Below are positions 50,032 through 58,788 of a DNA stretch of 64,000 bases, piece after piece (positions within the stretch are counted from its first letter, which is position 1; each line of letters starts with the position of its first letter). Source of the DNA: Occultella glacieicola (GTDB lineage Bacteria; Actinomycetota; Actinomycetes; Actinomycetales; Beutenbergiaceae); assembly GCF_004353825.1 (NCBI RefSeq), contig NZ_SMNA01000001.1:554251-618250 (forward strand). The letters run 5' to 3'. The notes under the pieces are model-generated. The model was not told the DNA's origin, ran no database searches, and saw only the letters and a list, made by a program, of their open reading frames with translations. A program made the translations under genes and the position numbers.

Positions 50032-52028
50032 GGCCCATCCTCCCAGCCCGCATCCCAACAGACCCGGAACCCGATCGAGGGCGAGGCGTCCACGCCCAGC
50101 CCGGGCAGCAGGAACTTGAGCGCGAACTCGGGCTCCCGGACGCCTCCGTCGGTGTACCAGTCGGAACCCTGGCTGACATGCTCGGAACCGCCCTTGAGCA
50201 TCACGAACCGGGTCCGGCCGTCCGAGTGCTCGGACTCGGTCCAGTTCCACACCGCCGGGGTCCGCCGGCCGAAGCCGGGCCGTGCGGCGGCGAGCTGCCA
50301 CTCGTCCTCGGTGGGCAGCCGCCCCCCGGCCCAGGCGGCGAACTCGCGGGCGCGCGCGAGGCTCACGCCGGTCGCCGAGCCGGTGCCGATCCCGCCCGAC
50401 GGCGGTGCCTCGCCGATGTCCTCGAGGAACCTCGCGTAGTCGGTCGCGGAGACCTCCAGGGCCCCGACCCGGACGCCGGGACGGATGGTCACGGCGCGCT
50501 CGAGCGTGCGCTGGTCGTGCAGCCGCGGCGGCAGCGGTTTCCACTCCTCGACGTACGGGGCGCCGTCGTACATGCCGGTCTCACGCTGCCGGAACCGGAC
50601 CGTGAGCACCCGCTCGCCCGCTGGGACCGGCACCGCACCCGACCGGAGCCCGGCCGCCGCGGCCGGCTCCGCCACCGGACCGGTCCACTCCGGTGCCGCC
50701 AGTCGGACCGCGCGCCGGTGCGGGAACGAGGCGTCCGCCACCGGCGGCTGCCCGGCGAGCTCCCGCGAGAGGTGGGCGACCTCCTCCGGCCACGCACCGC
50801 CGTCGGGCACTCGGACCAGGGCGGCGATGCCGCCCGCGGGGACGGTGACCTCGACCGGACCCGGTCGGGCGACGCCGTCGCCGTCGTGCAGCGGCAGCCA
50901 CGAACCCCGGCCGCGGGCCAGGTAGGTGGCGTCCGCGGCGGAGGTGTTCACGAGGGTGTACAGCCGCACACCGCCGAAGTCGAAGGCGGACGCGTACAGC
51001 GGCGGTTCGCACACGATGAGGGGGGTCCACTCACCGTCGGTGAGCCACGCGTGCAGGGTCCGCTGCACCGGCAGCATCCGCCGCAGCGTGGCCGCGTCCC
51101 GGTCGTTCCAGCCGACCCAGACGCCGAAGACGACCTCCCAGACCATCACCCCGACACCGTTCAGCCAGGCCGAGCGCAGTTCCGCGCCGTGGTCGCGGTT
51201 CCACCGGCGGATGTGGTGCTGCATGTGTCGCCGCTCGAACCACCGCGCCCGCAGCACCCCGGGGATCTCGGAGTCGGCGAACCACTGCGCCCAGGAGAGG
51301 GCGTGGTCGGCGATCCGCTCCGTGACGAGCTTCGACTCCCCTTCCAGGCCGATCCCCGGGCGGGCGGACTCGAGGGCCGCGACGAAGTCAGGGTCGGCCT
51401 TCTTCAGGGTGTCCAGGAACACTCCGTCGGCGTCGAGACGGCGGACCACGGCGGCGAGCTCGACGGCGTCGCTCCCGTCCGCACGACGGGTGCCGGTGTC
51501 CCACGGGTTGTAGTCGACGAACACCGCGACGCCCGCCTCGTGCAGGGCCCGGGCGGCCTCCGCCAACCCGGGGACGTCGTAGAAGTCCCACTGGTTCCGG
51601 TCGTCGATGCCGATCACCGGGTAGGCGTGCCACAGGACCACACCGTCGAGGCCCCCGAACCGCTCGCGGGCGTCGTCGAGGAACCGCTCGGGGGTGAAGG
51701 CCTGGGCGTCGAAGTCGAAGAACAGCTCGTCCCACAGCCACACCTGCGCCACCGTGAAGCAGCGTGAGGCCCAGGCTGCGGCCGGGTCGTCGTAGCGCGA
51801 CGGCGTCCCGTACCGGGCCCGCGCGCCGCGGCGCCAGGCGTGCAGCTGGGCCCGCCACGCGGCGAGCGTGGCCTGGTCCGGGGGGTTGGCCGGGGTGCCG
51901 GGCGCGGCGAGGATCTTCGCCTCGTCGAGGACCTCGGCCCGCTCCCCGGAGGTCAGGTCCGCCCCCAGCGGGACGTCGGTGGGGAGGTCGAGAGGGCGGG
52001 GGACCAGCGGGTCGAAGCCGCCACTCAT
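50028..52028 (-). CDS. Glycosidase-like / formylglycine-generating-enzyme-like fusion
   Basis: A 666-aa cytosolic protein. Residues about 60-400 resemble a TIM-barrel glycoside hydrolase-like fold (VVLWHAYPVIGID, VAVFVDYNPWDTGTR, LDADGVFLDTL); beta-rich parts follow (about 330-530). Residues about 540-666 are a SUMF1/FGE-sulfatase domain (SLARAREFAAWAGGRLPTEDEWQLAA, VWNWTESE, PSIGFRVC). The FGE domain is shorter than in true formylglycine enzymes and the catalytic Cys pair is not evident, so it may bind a ligand rather than oxidise sulfatase. No signal peptide. Overlaps both neighbours by 4 nt. Confidence 0.75.
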   Translation of the reverse strand: MSGGFDPLVPRPLDLPTDVPLGADLTSGERAEVLDEAKILAAPGTPANPPDQATLAAWRAQLHAWRRGARARYGTPSRYDDPAAAWASRCFTVAQVWLWDELFFDFDAQAFTPERFLDDARERFGGLDGVVLWHAYPVIGIDDRNQWDFYDVPGLAEAARALHEAGVAVFVDYNPWDTGTRRADGSDAVELAAVVRRLDADGVFLDTLKKADPDFVAALESARPGIGLEGESKLVTERIADHALSWAQWFADSEIPGVLRARWFERRHMQHHIRRWNRDHGAELRSAWLNGVGVMVWEVVFGVWVGWNDRDAATLRRMLPVQRTLHAWLTDGEWTPLIVCEPPLYASAFDFGGVRLYTLVNTSAADATYLARGRGSWLPLHDGDGVARPGPVEVTVPAGGIAALVRVPDGGAWPEEVAHLSRELAGQPPVADASFPHRRAVRLAAPEWTGPVAEPAAAAGLRSGAVPVPAGERVLTVRFRQRETGMYDGAPYVEEWKPLPPRLHDQRTLERAVTIRPGVRVGALEVSATDYARFLEDIGEAPPSGGIGTGSATGVSLARAREFAAWAGGRLPTEDEWQLAAARPGFGRRTPAVWNWTESEHSDGRTRFVMLKGGSEHVSQGSDWYTDGGVREPEFALKFLLPGLGVDASPSIGFRVCWDAGWEDGP

Positions 52029-53038
52029 GCGTGCTCCTTCGGTGCGCCGGCGAGCAGATCACGGACCTCGGCGGCGGTTGGCACGGACGCCTGGGCGCCC
52101 ACCCGGCCGACGGCCAGGGCCGCCGCGGCCGAGGCCGCCCGAGCGGCCTGCGCCAGCGCGTCGATCGGCGGGACCCGCCGCTCGCCGGAACCGCCTCCGG
52201 CACCGGCGAGGGCCGCGGCGAGCACGCCGCAGAAGGTGTCCCCGGCGCCGGTGGTGTCAACGGCCCTCGCCGGGAAGGCCGGCACCCGACGGCGGTCGTC
52301 GCCGACCGCGATCACCGCACCGTCGGAGCCCAGGGTCACGATCAGGGCCGGGACCCGGTCGGCCACCCGCGCGATCGCCTCCGGCGTGTCCGTGCCTGCC
52401 TTGCCCGCTGTGCCCGCTGTGCCCGCCGTGCCCGCCGAGCCGGCCGGGCTCGGCCCGCCGACGTCCGCGAGCTCGTGCTCGTTGAGCACGAGCACGTCGG
52501 TGACGGCGAGCAGGTCGGCGGCGGTGCCCGGGTCGGTCAGCGGCGCGGAGGGCGCCGCGTTCAGGACCAGGAGGGCGTGGTCGGACCGGGTGCGCGCCGC
52601 ATCCAGCACCAGCGGGACCGGCACCTCCAGCTGCGCCACCACCACGTCCGCGGCGGCCACCACGCGGCGCTGGACGTCGGTGAGAGTGCTCAGCGCGCCG
52701 TTGGCACCCGGCGCGACCACGATCGCGTTCTCGCCGTCCTGCGCGACGGTGATCAGGGCCATCCCGGACGGTCCGGGAACCGTGACGAGCCCGGCCGTGT
52801 CGATCCCGTCGGCGACGAGCGCGCCGCGCAGCGCCTCGCCGTCGGGGTCGGATCCGACCGCGCCCACGAACGCGACCGGCACCGCGCCGGCCCGGGCCGC
52901 GGCCACCGCCTGGTTGGCACCCTTGCCGCCACCATGCCGGGCCAGATCGGAGCCGAGCAGGGTCTCGCCGGGCCTGGGCACGTGCGGGACCCGCGCCACG
53001 AGGTCGGTGTTCACACTGCCCACGACGACGACGGTCAT
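52025..53038 (-). CDS. PfkB family sugar kinase (ribokinase-like)
   Basis: A 337-aa kinase: VVVVGSVNTDLVARVPHVPRPGE, HGGGKGANQAVAAARAGA and the catalytic DTTGAGDTFCGVLAAAL. The N-terminal GGKGANQA motif favours a ribokinase-type substrate. An Ala-Gly-Thr insert near residues 197-212 is encoded by 9-nt repeats (gtgcccgct). In the operon it would phosphorylate the sugar released by the ARH-fold or glycosidase-like enzymes. Confidence 0.9.
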   Translation of the reverse strand: MTVVVVGSVNTDLVARVPHVPRPGETLLGSDLARHGGGKGANQAVAAARAGAVPVAFVGAVGSDPDGEALRGALVADGIDTAGLVTVPGPSGMALITVAQDGENAIVVAPGANGALSTLTDVQRRVVAAADVVVAQLEVPVPLVLDAARTRSDHALLVLNAAPSAPLTDPGTAADLLAVTDVLVLNEHELADVGGPSPAGSAGTAGTAGTAGKAGTDTPEAIARVADRVPALIVTLGSDGAVIAVGDDRRRVPAFPARAVDTTGAGDTFCGVLAAALAGAGGGSGERRVPPIDALAQAARAASAAAALAVGRVGAQASVPTAAEVRDLLAGAPKEHA

Positions 53039-54420
53039 GCTCGCATCCTGTCCGGTAGGGCGCGGGTGCGCTCGGCCAGGCCCGCGAGCGAGCGCTCCGG
53101 CGGCCCGGGCAACGACGTCGCCAGGCGGCCGTGCAGCGGGTCGGTCCAGGCCGCCTCGATCCCGTCGCGGCCGTGCAGCGCGCCCAGTACGGATCCGACC
53201 GTGGCCCCGGCCGAGTCGGTGTCCCAGCCGGCGGTGACGGCGAGTGCGATGCCGTGCCCGAACCGCCCGAACCCGCCGTCGGCCCCCGCGGCGGCAAGGG
53301 CGCAGGCGATCAGGGCCGCGTTGTTGAGCGTGTGCACCCAGTGCAGGTGACCGAATTCGGTGTGCAGGGCGTCCAGGGCCCCGGCGTCGGTGAGGTCGCC
53401 GGCGCGCATGGAGGCGCCGAGTTCGCGGCCGCGGCGCACCACGGCGAGCAGCCGGGACCGGGGCGGCAGCACCGACTCGCCGGCGTCGAGCACCTCGTCC
53501 ACGGAGCCCGCCACGAGGGACGCCGAACACAGCGCCGCCGCCCACATGGCCCCGTACAGGCCGTTGCGGGTGTGGCTGAGCCGTGCATCCACCCAGGCCA
53601 GCCGGGCGGCGGCGAGCGGGTCGCCGGGGTGGGCCCAGCCGTACACGTCGGCACGGATGAGGGCGCCGATCCACTCCCGGAACGGGTTGTGGTGGGTCGC
53701 CGTCTCCGGGACCGGGCGGGCCTCCAGCAGGTTCCGGTAGGCGGCGCGCTCGGCGGTGAACACCCGGCCGGCCGGCAGGTTGGCCAGCCAGGCCTGCGCC
53801 ACGTCCTCGGTGGTCAGCCCCGGGCCGTGGGCCTCGAGGAGGTCCAGCGCGAGCAGCGGGAAGTTCAGGTCGTCGTCCTCGGGCATCCCGTCGATGTTCT
53901 CGACCAGCGACGTCGGGGCCGACCGGCGGTTCCAGGGCCAGCGCACGGCCACGTCCTGCGGGAGTCCGCGCGCCGTGAAGTACCCGGTGACCGGCCAGGT
54001 GCCGGTCGCGCGGGCGATCTCCTCGATGCCCTCCCGGGGGAGCTTCTCGACCGGTTTCCCGAGCAGGCAGCCGGCGCAGCGACCAAACCAGGCGCCGGCC
54101 ACCCGGTCCGCCTCGGCCACCCGTGCACCAGGGCCGCGCTGCGCCGTCAGCAGCGCGGCGATCGCGTCCCAGTCGTCCGGTTCGTCGGGACTGTCGGGAG
54201 CCAGGTCGGCCAGCTCGTCCAGGACCGCGCGCGCCCGGGCGCGCAATTCGGGTCCGGCCGGATCCGAACCGGCACCGGCCCGCTCGGGATGCAGGGAACC
54301 GCCGGCCTGCTCCCATCGCGCCGCCACCGCGGCGAGGGAGCCGGCGTCGACGCCCTGCTCGGCGAGCGCGACGAACTCATGCGCGACGAGGTCCTCCGGC
54401 TGTGCCCAGGTCAGCCTCAC
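53035..54420 (-). CDS. ADP-ribosylglycohydrolase family protein (long form)
   Basis: A 461-aa protein with an N-terminal extension of about 110 residues before the ARH fold. Metal-site acids are kept: MPEDDDLNF near residue 190 and GWDTDSAGATVG near residue 410. Other ARH features: AGAWFGRCAGCLLGKPVEKL. The fold cleaves N- or O-glycosidic ADP-ribose-type bonds; in a sugar operon it may act on another riboside. The GTG at 54420 overlaps the second ARH gene by 4 nt. No macrodomain or ART gene is near. Confidence 0.9.
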   Translation of the reverse strand: MRLTWAQPEDLVAHEFVALAEQGVDAGSLAAVAARWEQAGGSLHPERAGAGSDPAGPELRARARAVLDELADLAPDSPDEPDDWDAIAALLTAQRGPGARVAEADRVAGAWFGRCAGCLLGKPVEKLPREGIEEIARATGTWPVTGYFTARGLPQDVAVRWPWNRRSAPTSLVENIDGMPEDDDLNFPLLALDLLEAHGPGLTTEDVAQAWLANLPAGRVFTAERAAYRNLLEARPVPETATHHNPFREWIGALIRADVYGWAHPGDPLAAARLAWVDARLSHTRNGLYGAMWAAALCSASLVAGSVDEVLDAGESVLPPRSRLLAVVRRGRELGASMRAGDLTDAGALDALHTEFGHLHWVHTLNNAALIACALAAAGADGGFGRFGHGIALAVTAGWDTDSAGATVGSVLGALHGRDGIEAAWTDPLHGRLATSLPGPPERSLAGLAERTRALPDRMRA

Positions 54421-55595
54421 GCGTTCCCTCCGAGGAGGGCGTCCAGGGCCTGCGCGCGTTCGCGGGCCCGGCGGGCGTCGTCCGCGGCGATCGTGCGCAC
54501 GCTCCCGGTCATCGACGCGATCACAGCGTCCAGGTCGAGTCTGCTCGCGCGGGTCACCTCGCTCACCCACTCGGCCGGCACCGCGTCCAGCCCGCCCAGG
54601 CCGCCGCAGATGGCGGCCGCCATGGTGGCGATCGAGTCGGAGTCCCGGCCGTAGTTGACGGCGTCCAGGACCGCGCCGCGCAGGTCACCCCGGTGGGCCA
54701 GGACCAGCCCGAGGGCGACCGGCAGTTCCTCGATCGACTTCGTCCGAGACGGCAGCCGGGCGTCCATCGACGGCGCCCGGTAGGTCTCCCCGACCGTGTC
54801 GAAGGGCGCGACGGCGGCACGCACCACCCGGTTCAGCTCCCGTGGGTCCTCGGCCCCGCCCGTGGCGGTGAAGGTCTCGACCGCGGTGAGCACCGCGTCG
54901 ATCGCGGCGGCGGTGCCGTCCTTGGCGAGCCTGCGGCACGCCGCCATCACGTCGCTCACGCCCGCACCCGGGGTGCACGCGGCGGCGACCGCCGCGGCGA
55001 ACACCCCGGCGGCCTCCCGGCCGTAGGAGGACTGGTGCGCCGCCGCGAGCTCGATCGCCTCGGCGTAGGCGCCGTCCGGGTCGCCGAGGTTCACCAGGCC
55101 CACCGGTGCCATGTACATGGTGGCGCCGCAGTTGACGATGTTGCCGACGCCGGCCTCGCGCGGGTCGACATGCCCGTAGTGCAGGCGGGCCACGAGCCAC
55201 TTCTCGGCGAGGAACACCCGCTGCAGGATGAGGGCTTCGTCCTCCAGCTCCGGGACCCAGCGCCGCTCGCCGATCATGAGCGGCACGAGGTCGCCGGCGA
55301 TGTGGAACGCGTCCAGATGGCTGCGCCGTGTCGCGTACACCTCCACGAGCGCGTGCGTCATGAGGGTGTCGTCCGTGACGTGCCCGTCGCCCTTGTGGTA
55401 CGGCGCGATCGGGCGTGCGGTGCGCCAGTCCGGCAGGAACGGGCCCACGATGCCGGTCACCCGGCCGCCGTGCCGCTCCTCGATCTGCTCGGGGGTCCAC
55501 CCCTCGGTGGCGCCCCCGAGCGCGTCGCCCACGGCGGCGCCCGCGAGCACGCCCGCCACCCGATCCTCCAGCCAGGTCACGCTGGTTGCCTCCAT
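54417..55595 (-). CDS. ADP-ribosylglycohydrolase family protein (short form)
   Basis: A 392-aa ARH-fold protein: VAGVLAGAAVGDALGGATEG, VTDDTLMTHALVE (metal acids Asp75, Asp76) and YGRDSDSIATMAAAICGGLGG (Asp318, Asp320). Both halves of the dinuclear Mg site are intact, so it should be active. Paired with the long form by a 4-nt overlap; the two differ strongly, so they may split one substrate range or form a heteromer. The ATG is at 55595. Confidence 0.9.
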   Translation of the reverse strand: MEATSVTWLEDRVAGVLAGAAVGDALGGATEGWTPEQIEERHGGRVTGIVGPFLPDWRTARPIAPYHKGDGHVTDDTLMTHALVEVYATRRSHLDAFHIAGDLVPLMIGERRWVPELEDEALILQRVFLAEKWLVARLHYGHVDPREAGVGNIVNCGATMYMAPVGLVNLGDPDGAYAEAIELAAAHQSSYGREAAGVFAAAVAAACTPGAGVSDVMAACRRLAKDGTAAAIDAVLTAVETFTATGGAEDPRELNRVVRAAVAPFDTVGETYRAPSMDARLPSRTKSIEELPVALGLVLAHRGDLRGAVLDAVNYGRDSDSIATMAAAICGGLGGLDAVPAEWVSEVTRASRLDLDAVIASMTGSVRTIAADDARRARERAQALDALLGGNA

Positions 55596-55641
55596 CGTCG
55601 TTCCGTTCCTTCCGGGGGTGCGCGGTGCGTCACCGTGGCGG

Positions 55642-55671
55642 GCCCCGCCGCCCGGGAGCGGACGGCGGGGC
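55642..55671 (-). terminator. Intra-operon hairpin after the binding-protein gene
   Basis: A 13-bp stem (9 bp GCCCCGCCG with its complement plus four inner pairs) with a 4-nt loop, in the 90-nt gap between the substrate-binding protein and the first ARH gene. It may stabilise the binding-protein mRNA or partly terminate. Confidence 0.6.
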
Positions 55672-55685
55672 ACTGCGGTCTCGGG

Positions 55686-56975
55686 TCAGCCCCAGCCCTC
55701 GGTCAGCTGCTGGGCCAACTGGTCCGCCGTGATCTGGTCCCCGAGGTATTGCTGCAGGGCCGGGTTCAGCACGGTGTCCTTCCAGGCGGCGTACGCGTCC
55801 GCGTGCAGGAACGGGGCGCCGACGAGGCCGTCGGCGCTGGCCAGGATCTGGTCCCAACCGTTCTCCCCGCCGGTCTCGGTGGCCACGATCTCCCGCGCCG
55901 AGGTCGAGGCCGGGATGAGGGCGTCGGCCTGCGCGATCGCGCCGATCGTCTCGCCCGAGGCGAAGTAGTTCAGGAACGCGGTCGCCTCCTCGACGTGGGC
56001 GGAGTCGATGTTCACCGAGTACGTCTGCGGGTTCGCGGCCTGCAGCGCACCCTCGGACCCCGCGAGCGGCGGCAGCGTGACCCAGTTCAGGTCCTCGGGG
56101 GCGTCGCCCGCCATGTTCGCCGCCTGGAACGAGCCCTGCACGGTCATCGCCACGGTGCCGCCGTAGAAGGAGGCGAGCACGTCCGAGCCGGACTGGGTCA
56201 GGCTGACCGGGTCGAGGGACGCGTCCTCGTACGCCATCTGGTGGATCCGTTCCGGAACCTCGAGCTCGTTCGGCCCGACCTCGATCTGGACGTCGTCTCC
56301 GGAGCCGCTGAAGAAGTCGCCGCCGAAGCCCTGGGCGAGGGTCATCACTGTCGCCGCGGGCGAGCCCAGACCCCAGCCGAGGCCGTACACGTCGGCCGTG
56401 GTCGTGGCCTGCGCGATCTCACGGAGCTGGTCCCAGGTCATCGAGTCACCGGTGGGCACCTCCACCCCGGCCGCCGCGAGCAGGTCGGCGTTGGCGAACA
56501 CCATGTAGGACTGCATCGTGGACGGGTAGGCGATGATCTGATCGTTCACGGTCACCGAGTCCCAGATCCCCTCCGGCACGTCCGCGAGGACCTCGTCGCT
56601 GAGCCCGTCGGAAAGGTCGGCGAGGTAGCCGTCACTCGCGAACGGGACGATGCTGGCGGCGTCGAAGTGGATGATGTCCGGTGCCGTGCCGCCGGTGAAC
56701 TGGGTGATCAGCTTGTCGTACGCCCCGTCCCAGCCGGCCTGGAGGATCTCCACCTGCACGTCCGGGTTGTCGGCGTTCCAGGAGTCGACCGCCGCGCTCA
56801 CGGCGGCCTGCGCACCCGGCTGGTCGGACAGCGACTGGAACTGCAACGTGACGGCGCCGTCCCCACCGTCGCCGTCCTCACCACCCCCACTCGCGCTGCC
56901 CTGCTGGCAGCCCGCCAGGGCGAGGGTGCCCGCGCTGAGCAGAGCCAGGGCGACGATGCCGTGGTTCTTCTTCAT
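55686..56975 (-). CDS. ABC transporter substrate-binding lipoprotein
   Basis: A 429-aa extracytoplasmic binding protein of the sugar (CUT1) type. Lipobox LALAGC at about residues 18-23, then a Gly/Asp-rich linker (GGGEDGDGGDG) and the bilobed fold (VTLQFQSLSDQPGAQAAV; GGTAPDIIHFD; TVAMTVQGSFQAANM). It feeds the two permeases encoded just upstream. No ATPase gene is in this operon, so a shared MsiK-type ATPase is presumed. ATG at 56975. Confidence 0.92.
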   Translation of the reverse strand: MKKNHGIVALALLSAGTLALAGCQQGSASGGGEDGDGGDGAVTLQFQSLSDQPGAQAAVSAAVDSWNADNPDVQVEILQAGWDGAYDKLITQFTGGTAPDIIHFDAASIVPFASDGYLADLSDGLSDEVLADVPEGIWDSVTVNDQIIAYPSTMQSYMVFANADLLAAAGVEVPTGDSMTWDQLREIAQATTTADVYGLGWGLGSPAATVMTLAQGFGGDFFSGSGDDVQIEVGPNELEVPERIHQMAYEDASLDPVSLTQSGSDVLASFYGGTVAMTVQGSFQAANMAGDAPEDLNWVTLPPLAGSEGALQAANPQTYSVNIDSAHVEEATAFLNYFASGETIGAIAQADALIPASTSAREIVATETGGENGWDQILASADGLVGAPFLHADAYAAWKDTVLNPALQQYLGDQITADQLAQQLTEGWG

Positions 56976-56995
56976 GGTTGTCTCTCTTTCCGGGT

Positions 56996-57829
56996 CTAGC
57001 CCTTGACGGCACCGGCGAGCATGCCGCCGGTGAGCTTCTTCTGGAGGAATCCGAAGACGATCACTGAGGGGATCGTCGCGAGCACGGCGCCGGCCGCGAG
57101 CGGACCGAGCTGGGTCTGACCCTCGGCGCCGAGGAAGGAACGCAGCGTGATCGGCAGCGTGTACAGCTCCGGGCTCTGCAGCAGCACCAGTGCGAGGAAG
57201 AACTCGTTCCACGCCGAGACGAAGGTGAACATCGCCGTCGCCATCAGGCCCGGGCGCAGCAGCGGGAACACGATGTGCAGCAGCACCCGGAACCGGTTGG
57301 CCCCGTCCATGGCGCCGGCGTCCTCGAGTTCGCGGGGGATGGCGGCCACGTAGCCCTGCATCATCCACAGCGTGAACGGCAGCGTGAACGTGACGTACAC
57401 GAGGATCAGCCCGAACAGGGTGTCGTTGAGCATCACGGTCCGCAGCACGAGGAACAGCGGGATGATGATCAGGATCTGGGGGAACACCTGGGTGGCGAGG
57501 ATCCACACGGTGCCGGCCGCGCGGAGCTTGCCACGCAACCGCGCCAGCGCATAGGACATCGGCAGGGTCAGGACGACCCCGAGCACCATCGTGCACACCG
57601 CGACCAGGAACGAGTTGGCCGCCGACCGGAGCAGGTTCTGCCGTTCCAGCGCCTCGGTGAAGTTCGTGAACACCCACTCGTTCGGGATGAGGCTCGCACT
57701 GAGCGAGTTGAGCTCGGCCGAGGACTTGAACGAGGCCGAGACGATCCACAGCACCGGGAACCCGAGGAACAGCAGGAAGCCGGCCAGCAGCACGTACTGC
57801 CCGGCCCGCACCCGGGGGCTCGTCCTCAT
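56996..57829 (-). CDS. Carbohydrate ABC transporter permease (MalG-like)
   Basis: A 277-aa permease of six helices (LLAGFLLFLGFPVLWIV first) with the EAA loop ELEDAGAMDGANRFRVLLHIVFPLLRP that contacts the ATPase. The typical MalG tail FGFLQKKLTGGMLAGAVKG is present. Its ATG overlaps the MalF-like stop by 4 nt. Confidence 0.94.
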   Translation of the reverse strand: MRTSPRVRAGQYVLLAGFLLFLGFPVLWIVSASFKSSAELNSLSASLIPNEWVFTNFTEALERQNLLRSAANSFLVAVCTMVLGVVLTLPMSYALARLRGKLRAAGTVWILATQVFPQILIIIPLFLVLRTVMLNDTLFGLILVYVTFTLPFTLWMMQGYVAAIPRELEDAGAMDGANRFRVLLHIVFPLLRPGLMATAMFTFVSAWNEFFLALVLLQSPELYTLPITLRSFLGAEGQTQLGPLAAGAVLATIPSVIVFGFLQKKLTGGMLAGAVKG

Positions 57830-58788
57830 GACCGCCCCTCCTTCTGCTGCCGGAACTGGACCACGATGTAGACGGAGAGGATCAGCAGGATCGCCAGCAC
57901 GAGGACGTCGCCCATCGCGGAGGCGTAGCCGATCTCCCGGTTCCGGAACGCCTCCAGATAGGTGAACAGCGGCGGGATCATGGTCCGACCGCCCGGCCCG
58001 CCCTCGGTGAGGACGTAGACGATGCCGAAGTCGTTGAAGTTCCAGATGAAGTCGATGCTGGTGATCGCGATCAGCACCGAGCGCAGCCCCGGCAGGGTCA
58101 CGTGCCAGAACCGGCGGGCGCCGTTGGCCCCGTCCATGGCCGCAGCCTCGTGCAGTTCGGTCGGGATCGACTGCATCCCGGCCAGCAGCAGCACGGTGGT
58201 CTGGGGCAGGCCGGACCAGATGCCCACCACGATCACCGCCGGCAGCGCGGTGGAGAAGTCGCCGAGCCAGTTCACCGGGCCCAGCCCGAACCACCCGAGC
58301 GCGGCGTTCAGGGGACCGGAGTTGACGTCGTAGATCATCCGCCAGACGATCCCGGTCACCACCGGCGGCATCGCCCATGGGATCAGCACGATGATGCGGG
58401 TCAGCGGCTTGAACCGCAGGTTCGCGTTCAACAGCGAGGCCAGGGCCAGCGCGCAAACCCCGGTGAGGACGGCCACCGAGGTCGCCCAGACGATGCCGAT
58501 GCCGAACGAGTTCCAGAACGCGGTGTCGCCGGCGAGCTTGACGAAGTTGTCGAACCCGATGAACTCGATTGTGGCGTTGCGGGCCAGGGTCGCGTTCGTG
58601 AACCCGAGCGCGACGCCCACCGCCAGCGGGATCACCGAGAACACGATGATCGGCAGCAGCGCCGGGATGACGAGCGCGATCGCCTCGCGCCGCTCCGCGC
58701 GCTGCCGGGGACCGCTCGGGCCGCCGGACCGCCTGGACCGTGCGGACCGGGCGGACGGCGTGGCGACAGCCGCCGTGGCGGCGCTCAC
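57826..58788 (-). CDS. Sugar ABC transporter permease (MalF-like)
   Basis: A 320-aa permease: first helix LVIPALLPIIVFSVIPLAV after an Arg/Ser-rich N-terminus, and the EAA loop ELHEAAAMDGANGARRFWHVTLPGLR. The GTG at 58788 overlaps the LacI stop (GTGA). Partner of the MalG-like protein. Confidence 0.94.
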   Translation of the reverse strand: MSAATAAVATPSARSARSRRSGGPSGPRQRAERREAIALVIPALLPIIVFSVIPLAVGVALGFTNATLARNATIEFIGFDNFVKLAGDTAFWNSFGIGIVWATSVAVLTGVCALALASLLNANLRFKPLTRIIVLIPWAMPPVVTGIVWRMIYDVNSGPLNAALGWFGLGPVNWLGDFSTALPAVIVVGIWSGLPQTTVLLLAGMQSIPTELHEAAAMDGANGARRFWHVTLPGLRSVLIAITSIDFIWNFNDFGIVYVLTEGGPGGRTMIPPLFTYLEAFRNREIGYASAMGDVLVLAILLILSVYIVVQFRQQKEGRS

